A stretch of 64,000 bases of DNA from assembly GCF_003402475.1 (NCBI RefSeq), contig NZ_BFAB01000003.1:186001-250000 (forward strand). Reading direction: 5' to 3'. A program made the position numbers and the translations under genes. The DNA comes from Mycobacterium sp. MFM001 (GTDB lineage: Bacteria; Actinomycetota; Actinomycetes; Mycobacteriales; Mycobacteriaceae). Of the stretch, positions 43,560 through 52,421 are shown piece after piece. The notes beneath the pieces are model-generated. The model saw nothing but the letters and a program-made list of their open reading frames with translations. It had not been told where the DNA came from and ran no database searches. Numbering within the stretch: the first letter of the stretch is position 1; each line of letters begins with the position of its first letter.

Positions 43560-44639
43560 ATGCGGGCGCTTGTGCTGCGTCAGGTCGGACAACCCGCCGC
43601 GGTTGACGAACTCACGCTGCGACCGATCGCGAGCCACGAGGTGCGGGTGCGGCTTGCCGCCAGCGGTGTCTGCCATACCGATCTGTCGGTGCGCGACGGC
43701 GGCATGCCCGCCCTGTTGCCGTGCACGCTCGGCCACGAGGGCGCGGGAATCGTCACCGAGGTCGGCGACGGCGTCGGCAGCGTCGCGCCGGGCGATCACG
43801 TCGTACTCACCTGGAACGTGCCGTGCCGATCATGCTGGTACTGCTTGCGCGGCGATGCCCAGCTCTGCGCGCACGGCCTCGACCACGCCTTCGGCGAGCC
43901 GTACGCGCGTGACGGCGCCGGCCCGGTGTGGCCGGCGATGGGTGCGGGCACACTTGCCGAGGAGACACTGCTGCCGGCAGCCGCGGCGGTGCCCGTCGAC
44001 CCGTCGCTCCGCCTCGACCACGCGGCGCTGCTGGGCTGCGCAGTAATCACCGGCGTCGGCGCGGTGCTGCGCACCGCGGTGGTCCGGCCCGGCCAGAGCG
44101 TGCTGGTAATCGGTTGCGGCGGCGTCGGTTTGGCCGCGATCCAGGGCGCTCGGCTCACGGGCGCGGCGCCGATCATCGCCGCCGACCGCGTGGCCGGCCA
44201 GCTGCCGGCCGCGACGGCCAACGGCGCTACCGACACCGTCGACGCCGCGGATCTGGTCACCGCGGTGCGCGAGCTGACCGGCGGCGACGGCGTCGACCAT
44301 GCGATCGAAGTGGTTGGCAAGCCGGCCACCATCCGAGCCGCCTACGACGCCGCCCGCCGCGGCGGCACAGTCACGGTGGTGGGCGCGGCCGGCATCGACG
44401 AGACCGTGAGCTTTCCCGCGCTGTCAATGATGGCCGACGGCAAGACAATTCGCGGCTGTGTCTACGGCGGCAGCGATCCGGCGCGCGACATCCCGACGCT
44501 GGCCGCGCTGGCACGCCGCGGCCGGCTAGACCTCGAAGCTCTGGTGACGCGACGGATCGGCATCGACGACGTCGAAACGGCGTTCACCGACATGGCCGCC
44601 GGGCACGGGGCGCGCAGCGTGGTTTGCTTCGACGCTTAA
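43560..44639 (+). CDS. Zinc-dependent alcohol dehydrogenase (MDR superfamily)
   Basis: A 359-residue medium-chain dehydrogenase. Catalytic-zinc ligands are in SGVCHTDL and LGHEGAG. The structural zinc lobe is CRSCWYCLRGDAQLC. The Rossmann motif is VLVIGCGGVGLAAIQGA. It oxidises an alcohol to an aldehyde or ketone with NAD or another cofactor, possibly feeding the divergent ALDH. No RBS is evident, and the 49-bp divergent gap leaves little room for a leader, so the message may be leaderless. It overlaps the convergent small gene by 4 bp. Confidence 0.95.
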   Translation: MRALVLRQVGQPAAVDELTLRPIASHEVRVRLAASGVCHTDLSVRDGGMPALLPCTLGHEGAGIVTEVGDGVGSVAPGDHVVLTWNVPCRSCWYCLRGDAQLCAHGLDHAFGEPYARDGAGPVWPAMGAGTLAEETLLPAAAAVPVDPSLRLDHAALLGCAVITGVGAVLRTAVVRPGQSVLVIGCGGVGLAAIQGARLTGAAPIIAADRVAGQLPAATANGATDTVDAADLVTAVRELTGGDGVDHAIEVVGKPATIRAAYDAARRGGTVTVVGAAGIDETVSFPALSMMADGKTIRGCVYGGSDPARDIPTLAALARRGRLDLEALVTRRIGIDDVETAFTDMAAGHGARSVVCFDA

Positions 44640-44950
44640 TACCGGGCCCAGGACAGGATCTCGTCGACGGCGGCGCGTTCGGCGTCGCTGAGCGGCCGCA
44701 TCGTCGGATCGATCGAGTAGCCCAGGTACCAGTCCAGCGTGGCGTAATGGGCTCGCGCGTAAGGGCCCTCCGTCAGGTTGGCGACGGCGTCGCGTTTGGT
44801 CCGGTGCGAGCTGATGTAGGTGCCGTCGGCGGCGGTGACGCACCAGCCGGCGGGGTGGCGGGCAATGCACCAGGTGGAGGGCGGGTTCGCGAAATACCAT
44901 GCCGCGACCCGGACGAACGCGTCCAACGTCGCATTGATCGGCTGACTCAT
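44636..44950 (-). CDS. Hypothetical protein (104 aa)
   Basis: A 104-residue protein, MSQPINATLDAFVRVAAWYF then ANPPSTWCIARHPAGWCVTA, rich in Trp and Tyr, without signal peptide or membrane segment. I do not recognise a family. RBS GGAGATC precedes the ATG. It is divergent from a TetR gene, and two matching palindromes lie between them, so it is probably controlled by that TetR. It ends inside the ADH stop. Confidence 0.75.
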   Translation of the reverse strand: MSQPINATLDAFVRVAAWYFANPPSTWCIARHPAGWCVTAADGTYISSHRTKRDAVANLTEGPYARAHYATLDWYLGYSIDPTMRPLSDAERAAVDEILSWARY

Positions 44951-45012
44951 GCTGATCTCCGAAAGGCAAGTGCGGCTGCGTATCTCGTCAGATGTCCTTC
45001 GCTCGGCAATGT

Positions 45013-45052
45013 GATACGAGGCGTATCGCGGTCCGACGATACATTGCGTATC
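45013..45052. promoter_or_regulatory. Pair of TetR-type operators, 25 bp apart
   Basis: GATACGAGGCGTATC (45013-45027) is a perfect palindrome of 6-bp arms around AGG. GATACATTGCGTATC (45038-45052) is its close copy. The centres are 25 bp apart, and both lie between the divergent 104-residue gene and the tetR gene, 38-77 bp upstream of the latter. Confidence 0.75.
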
Positions 45053-45089
45053 AGCGGTTGGCCAGGCTCAATCTCGATAAAGTGGACTG

Positions 45090-45740
45090 GTGGCCACCCG
45101 GATTCCGGGGTCGTCTCGACGCGGCGGGGATTCCGCGCCGTCGGAGCGGCGCGAGCAGATCCTGGCGGCCGCACGAGCAGCCATCGAGGAGCACGGCCCC
45201 AGCGCGTTGACCGGCCAGATCGCGCAGCACGCCGGGCTGGCCCGCCCCAACGTCTACCGGCACTTCTCTTCCAAGGAGGACCTCGACCTCGCGCTGGCCC
45301 GCAGCGCGTATCAGGAGCTGCGCGCCGAGATCCGCGGCGGCCTTGACCTTTCCGGGGCCCCGCTCGACGTGATTCGGGCGCCGATCGCCGCGCAGGTCAA
45401 CTGGGCAGATCTCCACCCGAACCTGTACCGGTTCCTCGTCAGCCAGGGTTATCAGCGCAACTCACAGCGGCAGCGGGTCGGCCGCAGCGACTTCGCCGCC
45501 GAACTCGCCGCGGCCGGGGCGCGCTACTTCCCGCGCTTCGCCGCGGATCCCGACGCCGCCGAGGCGACTCTGGTCGCGCTGATCGGGCTGGTCGACGCGT
45601 CGGTGCTGCGCTGGCTGAGCCGTCCGGTCGGCACTCGCGAGCAGCTCATCGACCGGCTCACCGCCCAGGCGTGGCTGATCATCGACCACCATCTGCGCGG
45701 GTTCGGCATCGAGGTGGACCCCTCGGTGCCGCTTTTCTAG
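45090..45740 (+). CDS. TetR/AcrR-family transcriptional regulator
   Basis: A 216-residue regulator. The helix-turn-helix covers about residues 20-65 (ILAAARAAIEEHGPSALTGQ, then IAQHAGLARPNVYRHFSSKE). The C-terminal helical domain resembles mycobacterial TetR proteins of unknown ligand. The start is GTG at 45090. Two matching palindromes lie directly upstream, so autoregulation and control of the divergent 104-residue gene are likely. The stop overlaps the convergent hemW stop. Confidence 0.92.
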   Translation: MATRIPGSSRRGGDSAPSERREQILAAARAAIEEHGPSALTGQIAQHAGLARPNVYRHFSSKEDLDLALARSAYQELRAEIRGGLDLSGAPLDVIRAPIAAQVNWADLHPNLYRFLVSQGYQRNSQRQRVGRSDFAAELAAAGARYFPRFAADPDAAEATLVALIGLVDASVLRWLSRPVGTREQLIDRLTAQAWLIIDHHLRGFGIEVDPSVPLF

Positions 45741-46909
45741 TCGAGCAGCGTGCGCACCAGCGCGTCGGCGAGCAGCCGTCCGCGGTCGGTGAGCACCAGC
45801 CGCTCACCCTCGCGCGCCAGCAGGCCGTCGCCGACGGCGACCGCGGCGCGCTCCCGCTCCCCGGCGTCCAACAGGTCCAGTGGCAGCCCGTCGCGGATCC
45901 GAACGCGCAGCATGACCTCTTCGGTGTGCAGGGCGTCGGCGTCGAGTTGCTCGAAGCCGGCCACCGGCAGCGCCGCGTCGGCCAGCCGCTGCGCATAGGT
46001 GTTGGGGTGCTTGACATTCCACCAGCGAGTCGCGCCGACGAAGCTGTGCGCTCCCGGTCCGGCGCCCCACCACTGCCCGCCGTCCCAGTAGCCGATGTTG
46101 TGCCGGCACTGCCCGCCCGGACGGCTCCAGTTGGACACCTCGTACCAGTCGAAACCTGCTCCGCGCAGCCGCTCGTCGACCAGCTCGTAGCGGTGAGCCA
46201 ACACGTCGTCGTCGGGAGCGGCCAGCTCCCCGCGTCGGATCCGCCGGGCCAGCGCCGTGCCGTCCTCGACGATCAGCGAATAGGCCGACACATGGTCGGC
46301 GCCGGCGTCGATCGCGACGTCCACCGACCGGCACACGTCGTCGTCGGTTTCGCCCGGCGTGCCGTAGATCAGGTCGAGGTTGACGTGCTCGAAGCCGGCC
46401 GCCAGCGCCTCACCGGCTGCGGCCGCCGCCCGCCCCGGCGAGTGCACCCGGTCCAGCGTCGCCAGCACCCGCGGCGCCACCGACTGCATGCCCAGCGATA
46501 CCCGGGTATAGCCCGCCGCGCGCAGCGCCTCGAAGAGTTCAGGCGACGTCGACTCGGGGTTGGCCTCGGTGGTGACCTCGGCGTCCGGGGCGAGACCGAA
46601 CTGCTGGCGCACCATCTCGAGCAGCGTGCACAGCCGCTCGCTGCCCAGCAGCGACGGCGTCCCGCCGCCGACGAACACGGTGTCCGCCGCCGGGCCGCCG
46701 AGCCGCGCGGCCGCCAGCTCGAGCTCGGAGCCCAGCACCCGCAGCCACGCGTCGGGGTTGACCCCGCCCAGCTCCGCCGGGGTGTAGGTGTTGAAGTCGC
46801 AGTATCCGCAGCGCGTCAGGCAAAACGGCACATGCACGTACACGCCGAAGGGGGTGCCGGGGCGCAAGTGGACGTCCGGCAGGTCGGCCGGGGCGGAAGG
46901 TGCCGTCAT
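45737..46909 (-). CDS. hemW: Radical SAM haem chaperone HemW (HemN-like)
   Basis: A 390-residue radical SAM protein. The 4Fe-4S/SAM motif is Cys30-Cys34-Cys37 (FCLTRCGYCDFNTY), followed by FVGGGTPSLL and a C-terminal HemW domain. It was long called coproporphyrinogen III oxidase HemN; HemW-type proteins are now regarded as haem chaperones. It corresponds to M. tuberculosis Rv2388c and keeps the position next to rpfD. It is convergent with the tetR gene, sharing three bases. Confidence 0.93.
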   Translation of the reverse strand: MTAPSAPADLPDVHLRPGTPFGVYVHVPFCLTRCGYCDFNTYTPAELGGVNPDAWLRVLGSELELAAARLGGPAADTVFVGGGTPSLLGSERLCTLLEMVRQQFGLAPDAEVTTEANPESTSPELFEALRAAGYTRVSLGMQSVAPRVLATLDRVHSPGRAAAAAGEALAAGFEHVNLDLIYGTPGETDDDVCRSVDVAIDAGADHVSAYSLIVEDGTALARRIRRGELAAPDDDVLAHRYELVDERLRGAGFDWYEVSNWSRPGGQCRHNIGYWDGGQWWGAGPGAHSFVGATRWWNVKHPNTYAQRLADAALPVAGFEQLDADALHTEEVMLRVRIRDGLPLDLLDAGERERAAVAVGDGLLAREGERLVLTDRGRLLADALVRTLLD

Positions 46910-46940
46910 GCCACGACATCATCCCACCGCGAACGGGGTT

Positions 46941-47321
46941 CTATTTGATCCCGTCGAGCTGGGTGAACATGTAGGTCAACAAATGGTTCAGCGAGCCCAC
47001 CGGCGCGACCCTGCGAGTAGGAGAAGCGCATCCCGGCCATGCCTTGGCCCCCTGCGTCTCATAAATCCGCTGCGCCACCTGGATCTGCTGGGCACGCGAG
47101 GCGTTTTCCGGTGAACCCACGCCGCCATTGGCCTCCCAGGTCGCCTGGCTGATCTGCAGGCCGCCGTAAAAACCGTTGCCGGTGTCGGCCGACCAGTTGC
47201 CGCCCGATTCGCATTGGGCAAGCGCGTCCCAGTTGACGGTGTCCGCCGAGGCAAGGTTGCTGAAGGGAACAATCGCTAGTGCCGCGAGCGCGATTGCCGC
47301 CGGCCTGACCTTAGCTTTCAT
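46941..47321 (-). CDS. rpfD: Resuscitation-promoting factor (RpfD-like)
   Basis: A 126-residue secreted protein: signal peptide 1-26 ending in ASA, then a lysozyme-like Rpf domain with catalytic Glu38 in [13 protein letters not shown] and a second cysteine in WPGCAS for the disulphide. Rpf proteins cleave peptidoglycan and help dormant cells to regrow. The ATG at 47321 overlaps the upstream stop (ATGA), which decides the start; a longer GTG frame from 47348 is unlikely. It is shorter than M. tuberculosis RpfD (154) and is mostly the catalytic domain. Confidence 0.93.
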   Translation of the reverse strand: MKAKVRPAAIALAALAIVPFSNLASADTVNWDALAQCESGGNWSADTGNGFYGGLQISQATWEANGGVGSPENASRAQQIQVAQRIYETQGAKAWPGCASPTRRVAPVGSLNHLLTYMFTQLDGIK

Positions 47322-47851
47322 CGCAGTTGCACCTTGCTGGCCAGCCACCGGCCGTCGACTCTCTCCATGGTCATGTTGATGCTGCTGAAGTCGACCACCG
47401 AGTCGGGAGCTTCGAGATTGCTGACCAGTTGCTCGACGAACAGCGCAACCTCGACCTTGTTGGTGCTGGCGGACTTGACCACCGATTCGACGACTTGGCC
47501 TTGCGCGTTCGCCTGGTGGTCGAGCAGCACCATCCGCAACACTCCATGGGATTTGTCGTAGCGCTGCTTGAATTCACCGGTCGCGCCGTCGCGAATCACC
47601 GCGATATTGCGGTCCATCGCCTGGCTGTCGAAATTTGTCAGCGCGACCGCATATTTCACGGCCGCAGCGACTGCCTGCTGTGCGGCGACGTCCGTCTGGT
47701 GTCGCTCGAATTGCAGCCGGCCCACGTAACCGCTCGCGCCAACCAGCACAACCGCTAACGCGATGGCGGCCAGCCAGCGTAGGTGTGCTCGCCGGGGCGC
47801 GGAGTGGCCTTCGTCACGAGCGCCGGCTTGCGGAGCTTCGACTTCATTCAT
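47318..47851 (-). CDS. Mce-associated-type single-pass membrane protein (Rv2390c-like)
   Basis: A 177-residue protein with a short basic cytoplasmic tail, one membrane segment at about 26-46 ([20 protein letters not shown]) and an extracytoplasmic SnoaL/NTF2-like domain, as in Mce-associated membrane proteins. The stop overlaps the rpfD start, so the two are translationally coupled; the pair is conserved in M. tuberculosis. The function is unknown, and a role in helping Rpf at the cell surface is only suggested by context. Confidence 0.85.
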   Translation of the reverse strand: MNEVEAPQAGARDEGHSAPRRAHLRWLAAIALAVVLVGASGYVGRLQFERHQTDVAAQQAVAAAVKYAVALTNFDSQAMDRNIAVIRDGATGEFKQRYDKSHGVLRMVLLDHQANAQGQVVESVVKSASTNKVEVALFVEQLVSNLEAPDSVVDFSSINMTMERVDGRWLASKVQLR

Positions 47852-48004
47852 GTCAACCGCCTACCTGCCCGCGCCGAATGGCGCGCACGCAGGTAGTTTG
47901 AGGCAGTTCAGCGGCTTTTTCGGCGATCGACACGCCTGTCTGCAGGCTTTTCGCTCATCGTGACGAAAACTTCGGCCTGATGAAACGGCCTGCCGGGTCT
48001 GTGG

Positions 48005-48010
48005 CACAAT
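48005..48010 (+). promoter_or_regulatory. -10 element of a leaderless promoter for the sirA leader ORF
   Basis: CACAAT ends 6 nt before the GTG of the leader ORF at 48017, the spacing that gives a transcript starting at the start codon. Confidence 0.55.
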
Positions 48011-48016
48011 GGCCCG

Positions 48017-48112
48017 GTGACCGTCGCCTATTGCACCGAGTCTGGGGTTGCCCTGGTTGCGCGTCGGCACATCGATCTCAAGCGTGTCTGCAGCTGTCGC
48101 TGTCTGCCTTGA
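48017..48112 (+). CDS. Cysteine-codon leader peptide of the sirA operon (31 aa)
   Basis: GTG at 48017 opens a 31-codon ORF ending in KRVCSCRCLP, with three cysteine codons clustered at 25, 27 and 29 just before the stop, plus Cys6. No Shine-Dalgarno is present, but a -10 element 6 nt upstream fits a leaderless start. Leaderless polycysteine ORFs ahead of cysteine and sulfur assimilation operons act as cysteine-responsive attenuators in mycobacteria: ribosomes stall on the Cys codons when charged tRNA-Cys is scarce. sirA-cysH-che1 follows 113 bp downstream. Confidence 0.8.
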   Translation: MTVAYCTESGVALVARRHIDLKRVCSCRCLP

Positions 48113-48144
48113 TGTCGTAGACCCGCCCACCTGTACTTCCAGCT

Positions 48145-48217
48145 GGCTGTCGGATCTGCGCCGCCGGGACAGCCACCGGTGATCCGCGCGGTCCAAGCCG
48201 GCCACTCCGCAAAGGAG
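48145..48217 (+). promoter_or_regulatory. Putative attenuator structure before sirA
   Basis: GGCTGTC (48145-48151) can pair with GACAGCC (48168-48174). GCTGTC also occurs twice inside the leader Cys codons (48093-48104) and could compete for the same partner. CTCC (48205-48208) can pair with GGAG (48214-48217) of the sirA Shine-Dalgarno. Ribosome position on the leader could thus alter access to the RBS. The pairings are read by eye, not folded. Confidence 0.45.
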
Positions 48218-48225
48218 ACCGCCGA

Positions 48226-49893
48226 ATGACGACCACCCGCCCGGCCAAGAGCCGCAGCGAAGGCCAGTGGGCGCTGGGCGAGCGTGAACCGCTCAATCCC
48301 ACCGAGCAGCTCAAGTTCGACGACGCTCCACTGAACGTGCGGGCCCGCGTCGAAAACGTCTACGCCCAGCAGGGTTTCGACAGCATCGACAAGACCGATC
48401 TGCGGGGCCGGTTCCGTTGGCTGGGGCTCTACACCCAGCGCGCGGAGGGCTACGACGGGACCTGGACCGGCGACGAGAACGCCGACCTGCTCGAGGCCAG
48501 CTACTTCATGATGCGGGTGCGCACGGACGGCAAGGCCCTGTCGGCCGCGGCGATGCGCACGCTCGGGCAGATCTCCACCGAATTCGCGCGCGACACCGCC
48601 GACATCTCCGACCGGGAGAATCTGCAGTGCCACTGGATCGAGATCGAAAACGTCCCGGAGATCTGGAAGCGGCTGGAAGCCGTCGGCCTGCAGACCACCG
48701 AAGCCTGCGGCGACTGCCCCCGCGGGATGCTCGGCTCGCCTCTGGCCGGTGACTCGCTGGAGGAGGTGCTCGACGCCACCCCCGCGCTCGACGAAATCGT
48801 GCGGCGCTACGTCGGCAAACCGGAGTACGCCAACCTGCCGCGGAAGTACAAGACCGCGGTATCGGGCCTTCAGGATGTGGCGCACGAGATCAACGACGTG
48901 TCGTTCATCGGCGTCAACCACCCCGAGCACGGGCCGGGCCTGGACCTGTGGGTCGGCGGTGGGCTGTCCACGAACCCGATGCTGGCCCAGCGGGTCGGTG
49001 TCTGGGTGCCGCTGGACGAGGTGCCCGACGTGTGGGAAGCGGTCACCTGTGTGTTCCGCGACTACGGCTACCGCCGGCTGCGCTCGAAGGCGCGGCTGAA
49101 GTTCCTGATCAAAGACTGGGGTGTCGAGAAGTTCCGCGAGGTTCTCGAAACCGAGTACCTCAAGCGGCCGTTGATCGACGGCCCTGCGCCCGAACCGGTC
49201 AAGCACCCGATCGACCACGTGGGCGTGCAACGGCTGAAGAACGGGCTCAATGCGATCGGGGTGGCCCCGATCGCCGGGCGGGTTTCCGGCACCACCCTGT
49301 CGAAGGTGGCCGACCTGATGGAGCGAGCCGGCTCCGACCGGGCGCGCTTCACGGCGTATCAGAAACTGATCATCCTCGACATTCCCGACGAGCGGCTCGA
49401 CGAGACGGTCGCGGGCCTCGACGCGCTGGGACTGCCGTCGCGCCCGTCGCACTGGCGCCGAAACCTGATGGCGTGCAGCGGAATTGAGTTCTGCAAGCTA
49501 TCGTTCGCCGAAACCCGCGGCCGCTCTCAGGTGTTGGTACCCGAGCTGGAGCGCAAGCTCGAAGACATCAACGCACAGCTCGACGTGCCGATCACCGTCA
49601 ACATCAACGGCTGCCCCAACTCGTGCGCGCGAATTCAAGTGGCAGACATCGGGTTCAAGGGCCAGATGGTCGACGACGGCCACGGCGGCTCGGTCGAGGG
49701 CTTCCAGGTGCATCTCGGCGGCAGCCTCGGGTTCGACAGCGGGTTCGGCCGAAAACTGCGCCAGCACAAGGTCACCAGCGACGAACTGCCGGATTACATC
49801 GACCGGGTGGTCCGCAACTTCGTCAAGCAGCGCGACGAAGGCGAACGGTTCGCCACCTGGGCGGCCCGCGCCGACGAGGCGGATCTGCGATGA
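48226..49893 (+). CDS. sirA: Ferredoxin-dependent sulfite reductase SirA (NirA)
   Basis: A 555-residue sirohaem/4Fe-4S reductase that reduces sulfite to sulfide with ferredoxin. The cluster ligands are Cys417 and Cys423 (ACSGIEFC) and Cys463 and Cys467 (NGCPNSC); two ferrodoxin-like half domains are present. It corresponds to M. tuberculosis Rv2391, once labelled nitrite reductase. RBS AAAGGAG at 48211-48217 precedes ATG 48226. The TGA overlaps the cysH ATG. It is preceded by a cysteine-rich leader peptide. Confidence 0.97.
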   Translation: MTTTRPAKSRSEGQWALGEREPLNPTEQLKFDDAPLNVRARVENVYAQQGFDSIDKTDLRGRFRWLGLYTQRAEGYDGTWTGDENADLLEASYFMMRVRTDGKALSAAAMRTLGQISTEFARDTADISDRENLQCHWIEIENVPEIWKRLEAVGLQTTEACGDCPRGMLGSPLAGDSLEEVLDATPALDEIVRRYVGKPEYANLPRKYKTAVSGLQDVAHEINDVSFIGVNHPEHGPGLDLWVGGGLSTNPMLAQRVGVWVPLDEVPDVWEAVTCVFRDYGYRRLRSKARLKFLIKDWGVEKFREVLETEYLKRPLIDGPAPEPVKHPIDHVGVQRLKNGLNAIGVAPIAGRVSGTTLSKVADLMERAGSDRARFTAYQKLIILDIPDERLDETVAGLDALGLPSRPSHWRRNLMACSGIEFCKLSFAETRGRSQVLVPELERKLEDINAQLDVPITVNINGCPNSCARIQVADIGFKGQMVDDGHGGSVEGFQVHLGGSLGFDSGFGRKLRQHKVTSDELPDYIDRVVRNFVKQRDEGERFATWAARADEADLR

Positions 49894-50618
49894 CGTATAG
49901 CGAGGCAGAACTACGGGACTTGGCCGCGCGCGGCGCGGCCGAGTTGGACGGCGCCGGCGCCACCGACCTGCTGCGCTGGACCGACGAGAACTTCGGCGGC
50001 GTGCACGGCCCGCGCGGGGCGGCAACCTGTAACTACGTGGTGGCCTCCAACATGCAGGACGCGGTGCTGGTCGATTTGGCCGCCAAGGTCCGCCCGGGCG
50101 TGCCGGTGCTGTTCTTAGACACCGGTTATCACTTCGTAGAAACGATCGGCACCCGCGACGCGGTCGAGGCGGTCTACGACATTCACGTGCTCAACGTCAC
50201 CCCCGAGCACTCCGTCGCCGAGCAGGACAAGTTGCTGGGCAAGGATCTGTTCGCCCGCGAACCCAACGAGTGCTGCCGGCTGCGCAAGGTCGAGCCGCTG
50301 TCCAAAGCGCTGCGCGGGTATTCCGCGTGGGTGACCGGGCTGCGCCGGGTCGAAGCGCCCACTCGCGCCAATGCGCCGCTGATCAGTTTCGACGAGGCCT
50401 TCAAGCTGGTGAAGATCAACCCGCTCGCCGCGTGGACCGATCAGGACATGGACGACTACATCGCTGAGAACGACGTGCTGGTCAATCCGCTTGTCTACGA
50501 AGGCTATCCGTCGATCGGCTGCGCGCCGTGCACGGCCAAGCCGGCCGAAGGCGCCGACCCGCGCAGCGGACGCTGGCAAGGCACCGGCAAGATCGAATGC
50601 GGGTTGCACGCGTCGTGA
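49890..50618 (+). CDS. cysH: Adenosine 5'-phosphosulfate reductase CysH
   Basis: A 242-residue APS reductase converting APS to sulfite and AMP. The 4Fe-4S ligands are Cys128-Cys129 (NECCRLRKV) and Cys211, Cys214 (GCAPC); the catalytic cysteine is Cys237 in the ECGLH tail. The CC...CxxC pattern marks the APS-specific rather than PAPS-specific type. ATG 49890 overlaps the sirA stop by 4 bp; the longer open frame upstream is a shadow. The stop overlaps the following GTG. Confidence 0.96.
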   Translation: MTYSEAELRDLAARGAAELDGAGATDLLRWTDENFGGVHGPRGAATCNYVVASNMQDAVLVDLAAKVRPGVPVLFLDTGYHFVETIGTRDAVEAVYDIHVLNVTPEHSVAEQDKLLGKDLFAREPNECCRLRKVEPLSKALRGYSAWVTGLRRVEAPTRANAPLISFDEAFKLVKINPLAAWTDQDMDDYIAENDVLVNPLVYEGYPSIGCAPCTAKPAEGADPRSGRWQGTGKIECGLHAS

Positions 50619-51310
50619 CTTCGCTTGTGTTGACCGCCCACGGAAGCAGGGATTCGCGGTCGGCGGCCAATGCTAGAGCCGTCGCTCGACGGCTGCGGCT
50701 GTTGCGGCCGGGCCTTGACGTGCGCGTCGCGTTCTGCGAGCTGAACACACCCAGCCTGCCCGAGGTGCTGACGCCCGGCGCAGTGATTACCCCGTTCCTG
50801 CTGGCCGACGCCTACCACGCCCGCATCGACATCCCGGCACAGAGCGCGGGCTTCGCTGGTGTGCGACAGGCCGAGGTGCTCGGCGAGGACGATCGGCTGG
50901 TGGCGGTGCTGCGCGAAAGGCTCAGCGGCGTAGGCGTTTCTGATTCAGACGCCGACCTAGGCGTGGTGGTGGTCGCGATCGGCTCGTCACATGCGTTGGC
51001 GAACGCGCGCACCGCATCCGTCGCGGCGAAGCTGTCGATGGGCACCCGCTGGGCCAGTGCGACGACGGCGTTCGTCACCGGATCGGGGCCGTCGCCGGCG
51101 GATGCCGTGGAGACGTTGCGGCGGCGCGGCGCACGGCGGTTTGTCATCGCGCCGTGGTTCCTGGCGCCCGGGCTACTGCTCGATCGTGTGTCGGAGTATG
51201 CGCGGGACAACGGAATTCCGATGGCCGCAACCCTGGGCGCACACCCGCTGGTCGCGGAAACCGTGCTGGACCGCTACGACGAAGCGTTGGCGGAGCCGGT
51301 CGCGGCCTAA
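50615..51310 (+). CDS. che1: Sirohydrochlorin ferrochelatase (CbiX/Che1-like)
   Basis: A 231-residue CbiX/SirB-family chelatase. LVLTAHGSRDSRSAANARAV at the N-terminus carries the active-site His, and APWFLAPGLLLDRV lies near the end. It inserts iron into sirohydrochlorin to form sirohaem for SirA. GTG at 50615 overlaps the cysH stop (GTGA), so all three genes are coupled, as in M. tuberculosis Rv2391-Rv2393. It is convergent with cysA, 58 bp apart. Confidence 0.93.
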   Translation: MTSLVLTAHGSRDSRSAANARAVARRLRLLRPGLDVRVAFCELNTPSLPEVLTPGAVITPFLLADAYHARIDIPAQSAGFAGVRQAEVLGEDDRLVAVLRERLSGVGVSDSDADLGVVVVAIGSSHALANARTASVAAKLSMGTRWASATTAFVTGSGPSPADAVETLRRRGARRFVIAPWFLAPGLLLDRVSEYARDNGIPMAATLGAHPLVAETVLDRYDEALAEPVAA

Positions 51311-51368
51311 CGCGTCCACCCCGACTGTGAACTCGGCGACGAGTTTTCGGCGTGTCGCGTCGTGAGAT

Positions 51369-52421
51369 TCACGCTCGGCGGGCATCAGCCAGCACGTCGG
51401 CTACCGGTGCACTGACTTCCCCGGCCATCGGCGGCACCCGGGTGGCGGCCACGTAGACGGTGTCGCCCTCCCGTAGGGCCAGCGCCTCGGCGTCGCCCCG
51501 GGTGATCTGCGCGGTGAATGGCCCGCCGGTGGCGGCGTTGGTCAATTCCACCCGAACCTCGAAGCCCAGCATCACCACCCGATCGATCGTGGCGCGCACG
51601 ACGCCGGCGGATTCGGCGGCGGCGTCGCTGGCGGCGATCTTCATGTCGGGTCTGCGGCCGACCCGGATGTCGTGTGGACGAACCAGGACGCCGTTGAGCG
51701 AGGACACCGCCCCCAAGAACGACATGACGAACGCGTTCGCCGGAGTGTCGTAAACCTCGGCCGGCGACCCGACCTGCTCGATGCGCCCTTTGTTGAGCAC
51801 CGCGATGCGGTCCGCGACGTCGAGCGCCTCGGCCTGGTCGTGGGTCACCAACACGGTCGTGACATGCACCTCGTCGTGCAAGCGGCGCAGCCAAGACCGC
51901 AGATCCTCGCGGACTTTGGCGTCCAGCGCACCGAACGGCTCGTCGAGCAGCAGCACCTGCGGATCGACGGCCAGCGCGCGGGCCAGCGCCATCCGCTGGC
52001 GCTGCCCGCCAGAGAGCTGGTTCGGGTAGCGGTTCTGAAAACCGGACAGCCCCACCACTTCCAGCAGGTTGTCCACCTTCTTGGTGATCTCGGCCTTCGG
52101 TCGACGACGGATCTTCAACCCGAACGCGACGTTGTCGCGCACGCTCAGATGCTTGAACGCGGCGTAGTGCTGGAACACGAACCCGATGCCGCGCCGCTGG
52201 GGCGGGACCCGGGTGACGTCGCGGCCGTTGATCGTGATGGTTCCGGTGTCGGGCTGGTCGAGTCCGGCGATGGCGCGCAGCAGCGTCGACTTGCCCGAGC
52301 CGCTGGGTCCCAGCAGTGCGGTCAACGAGCCGGCGGGAACGGTGAAGTCGACGTCGTCGAGTGCGACGAAGTTTCCGTGACGCTTGTTGGCGCCCTGCAC
52401 GATGATTGCGTTGTTGGTCAT
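51369..52421 (-). CDS. cysA: Sulfate/thiosulfate ABC transporter ATP-binding protein CysA
   Basis: A 350-residue ABC ATPase: Walker [10 protein letters not shown] at 38-46, signature [15 protein letters not shown], Walker B VLLLDEP, H-loop [11 protein letters not shown], and a C-terminal TOBE-like regulatory domain. It powers sulfate import with CysT, CysW and SubI. ATG 52421 overlaps the cysW stop by 4 bp; the open frame upstream of it is a shadow. It is the last gene of the subI-cysT-cysW-cysA operon. Confidence 0.97.
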   Translation of the reverse strand: MTNNAIIVQGANKRHGNFVALDDVDFTVPAGSLTALLGPSGSGKSTLLRAIAGLDQPDTGTITINGRDVTRVPPQRRGIGFVFQHYAAFKHLSVRDNVAFGLKIRRRPKAEITKKVDNLLEVVGLSGFQNRYPNQLSGGQRQRMALARALAVDPQVLLLDEPFGALDAKVREDLRSWLRRLHDEVHVTTVLVTHDQAEALDVADRIAVLNKGRIEQVGSPAEVYDTPANAFVMSFLGAVSSLNGVLVRPHDIRVGRRPDMKIAASDAAAESAGVVRATIDRVVMLGFEVRVELTNAATGGPFTAQITRGDAEALALREGDTVYVAATRVPPMAGEVSAPVADVLADARRA

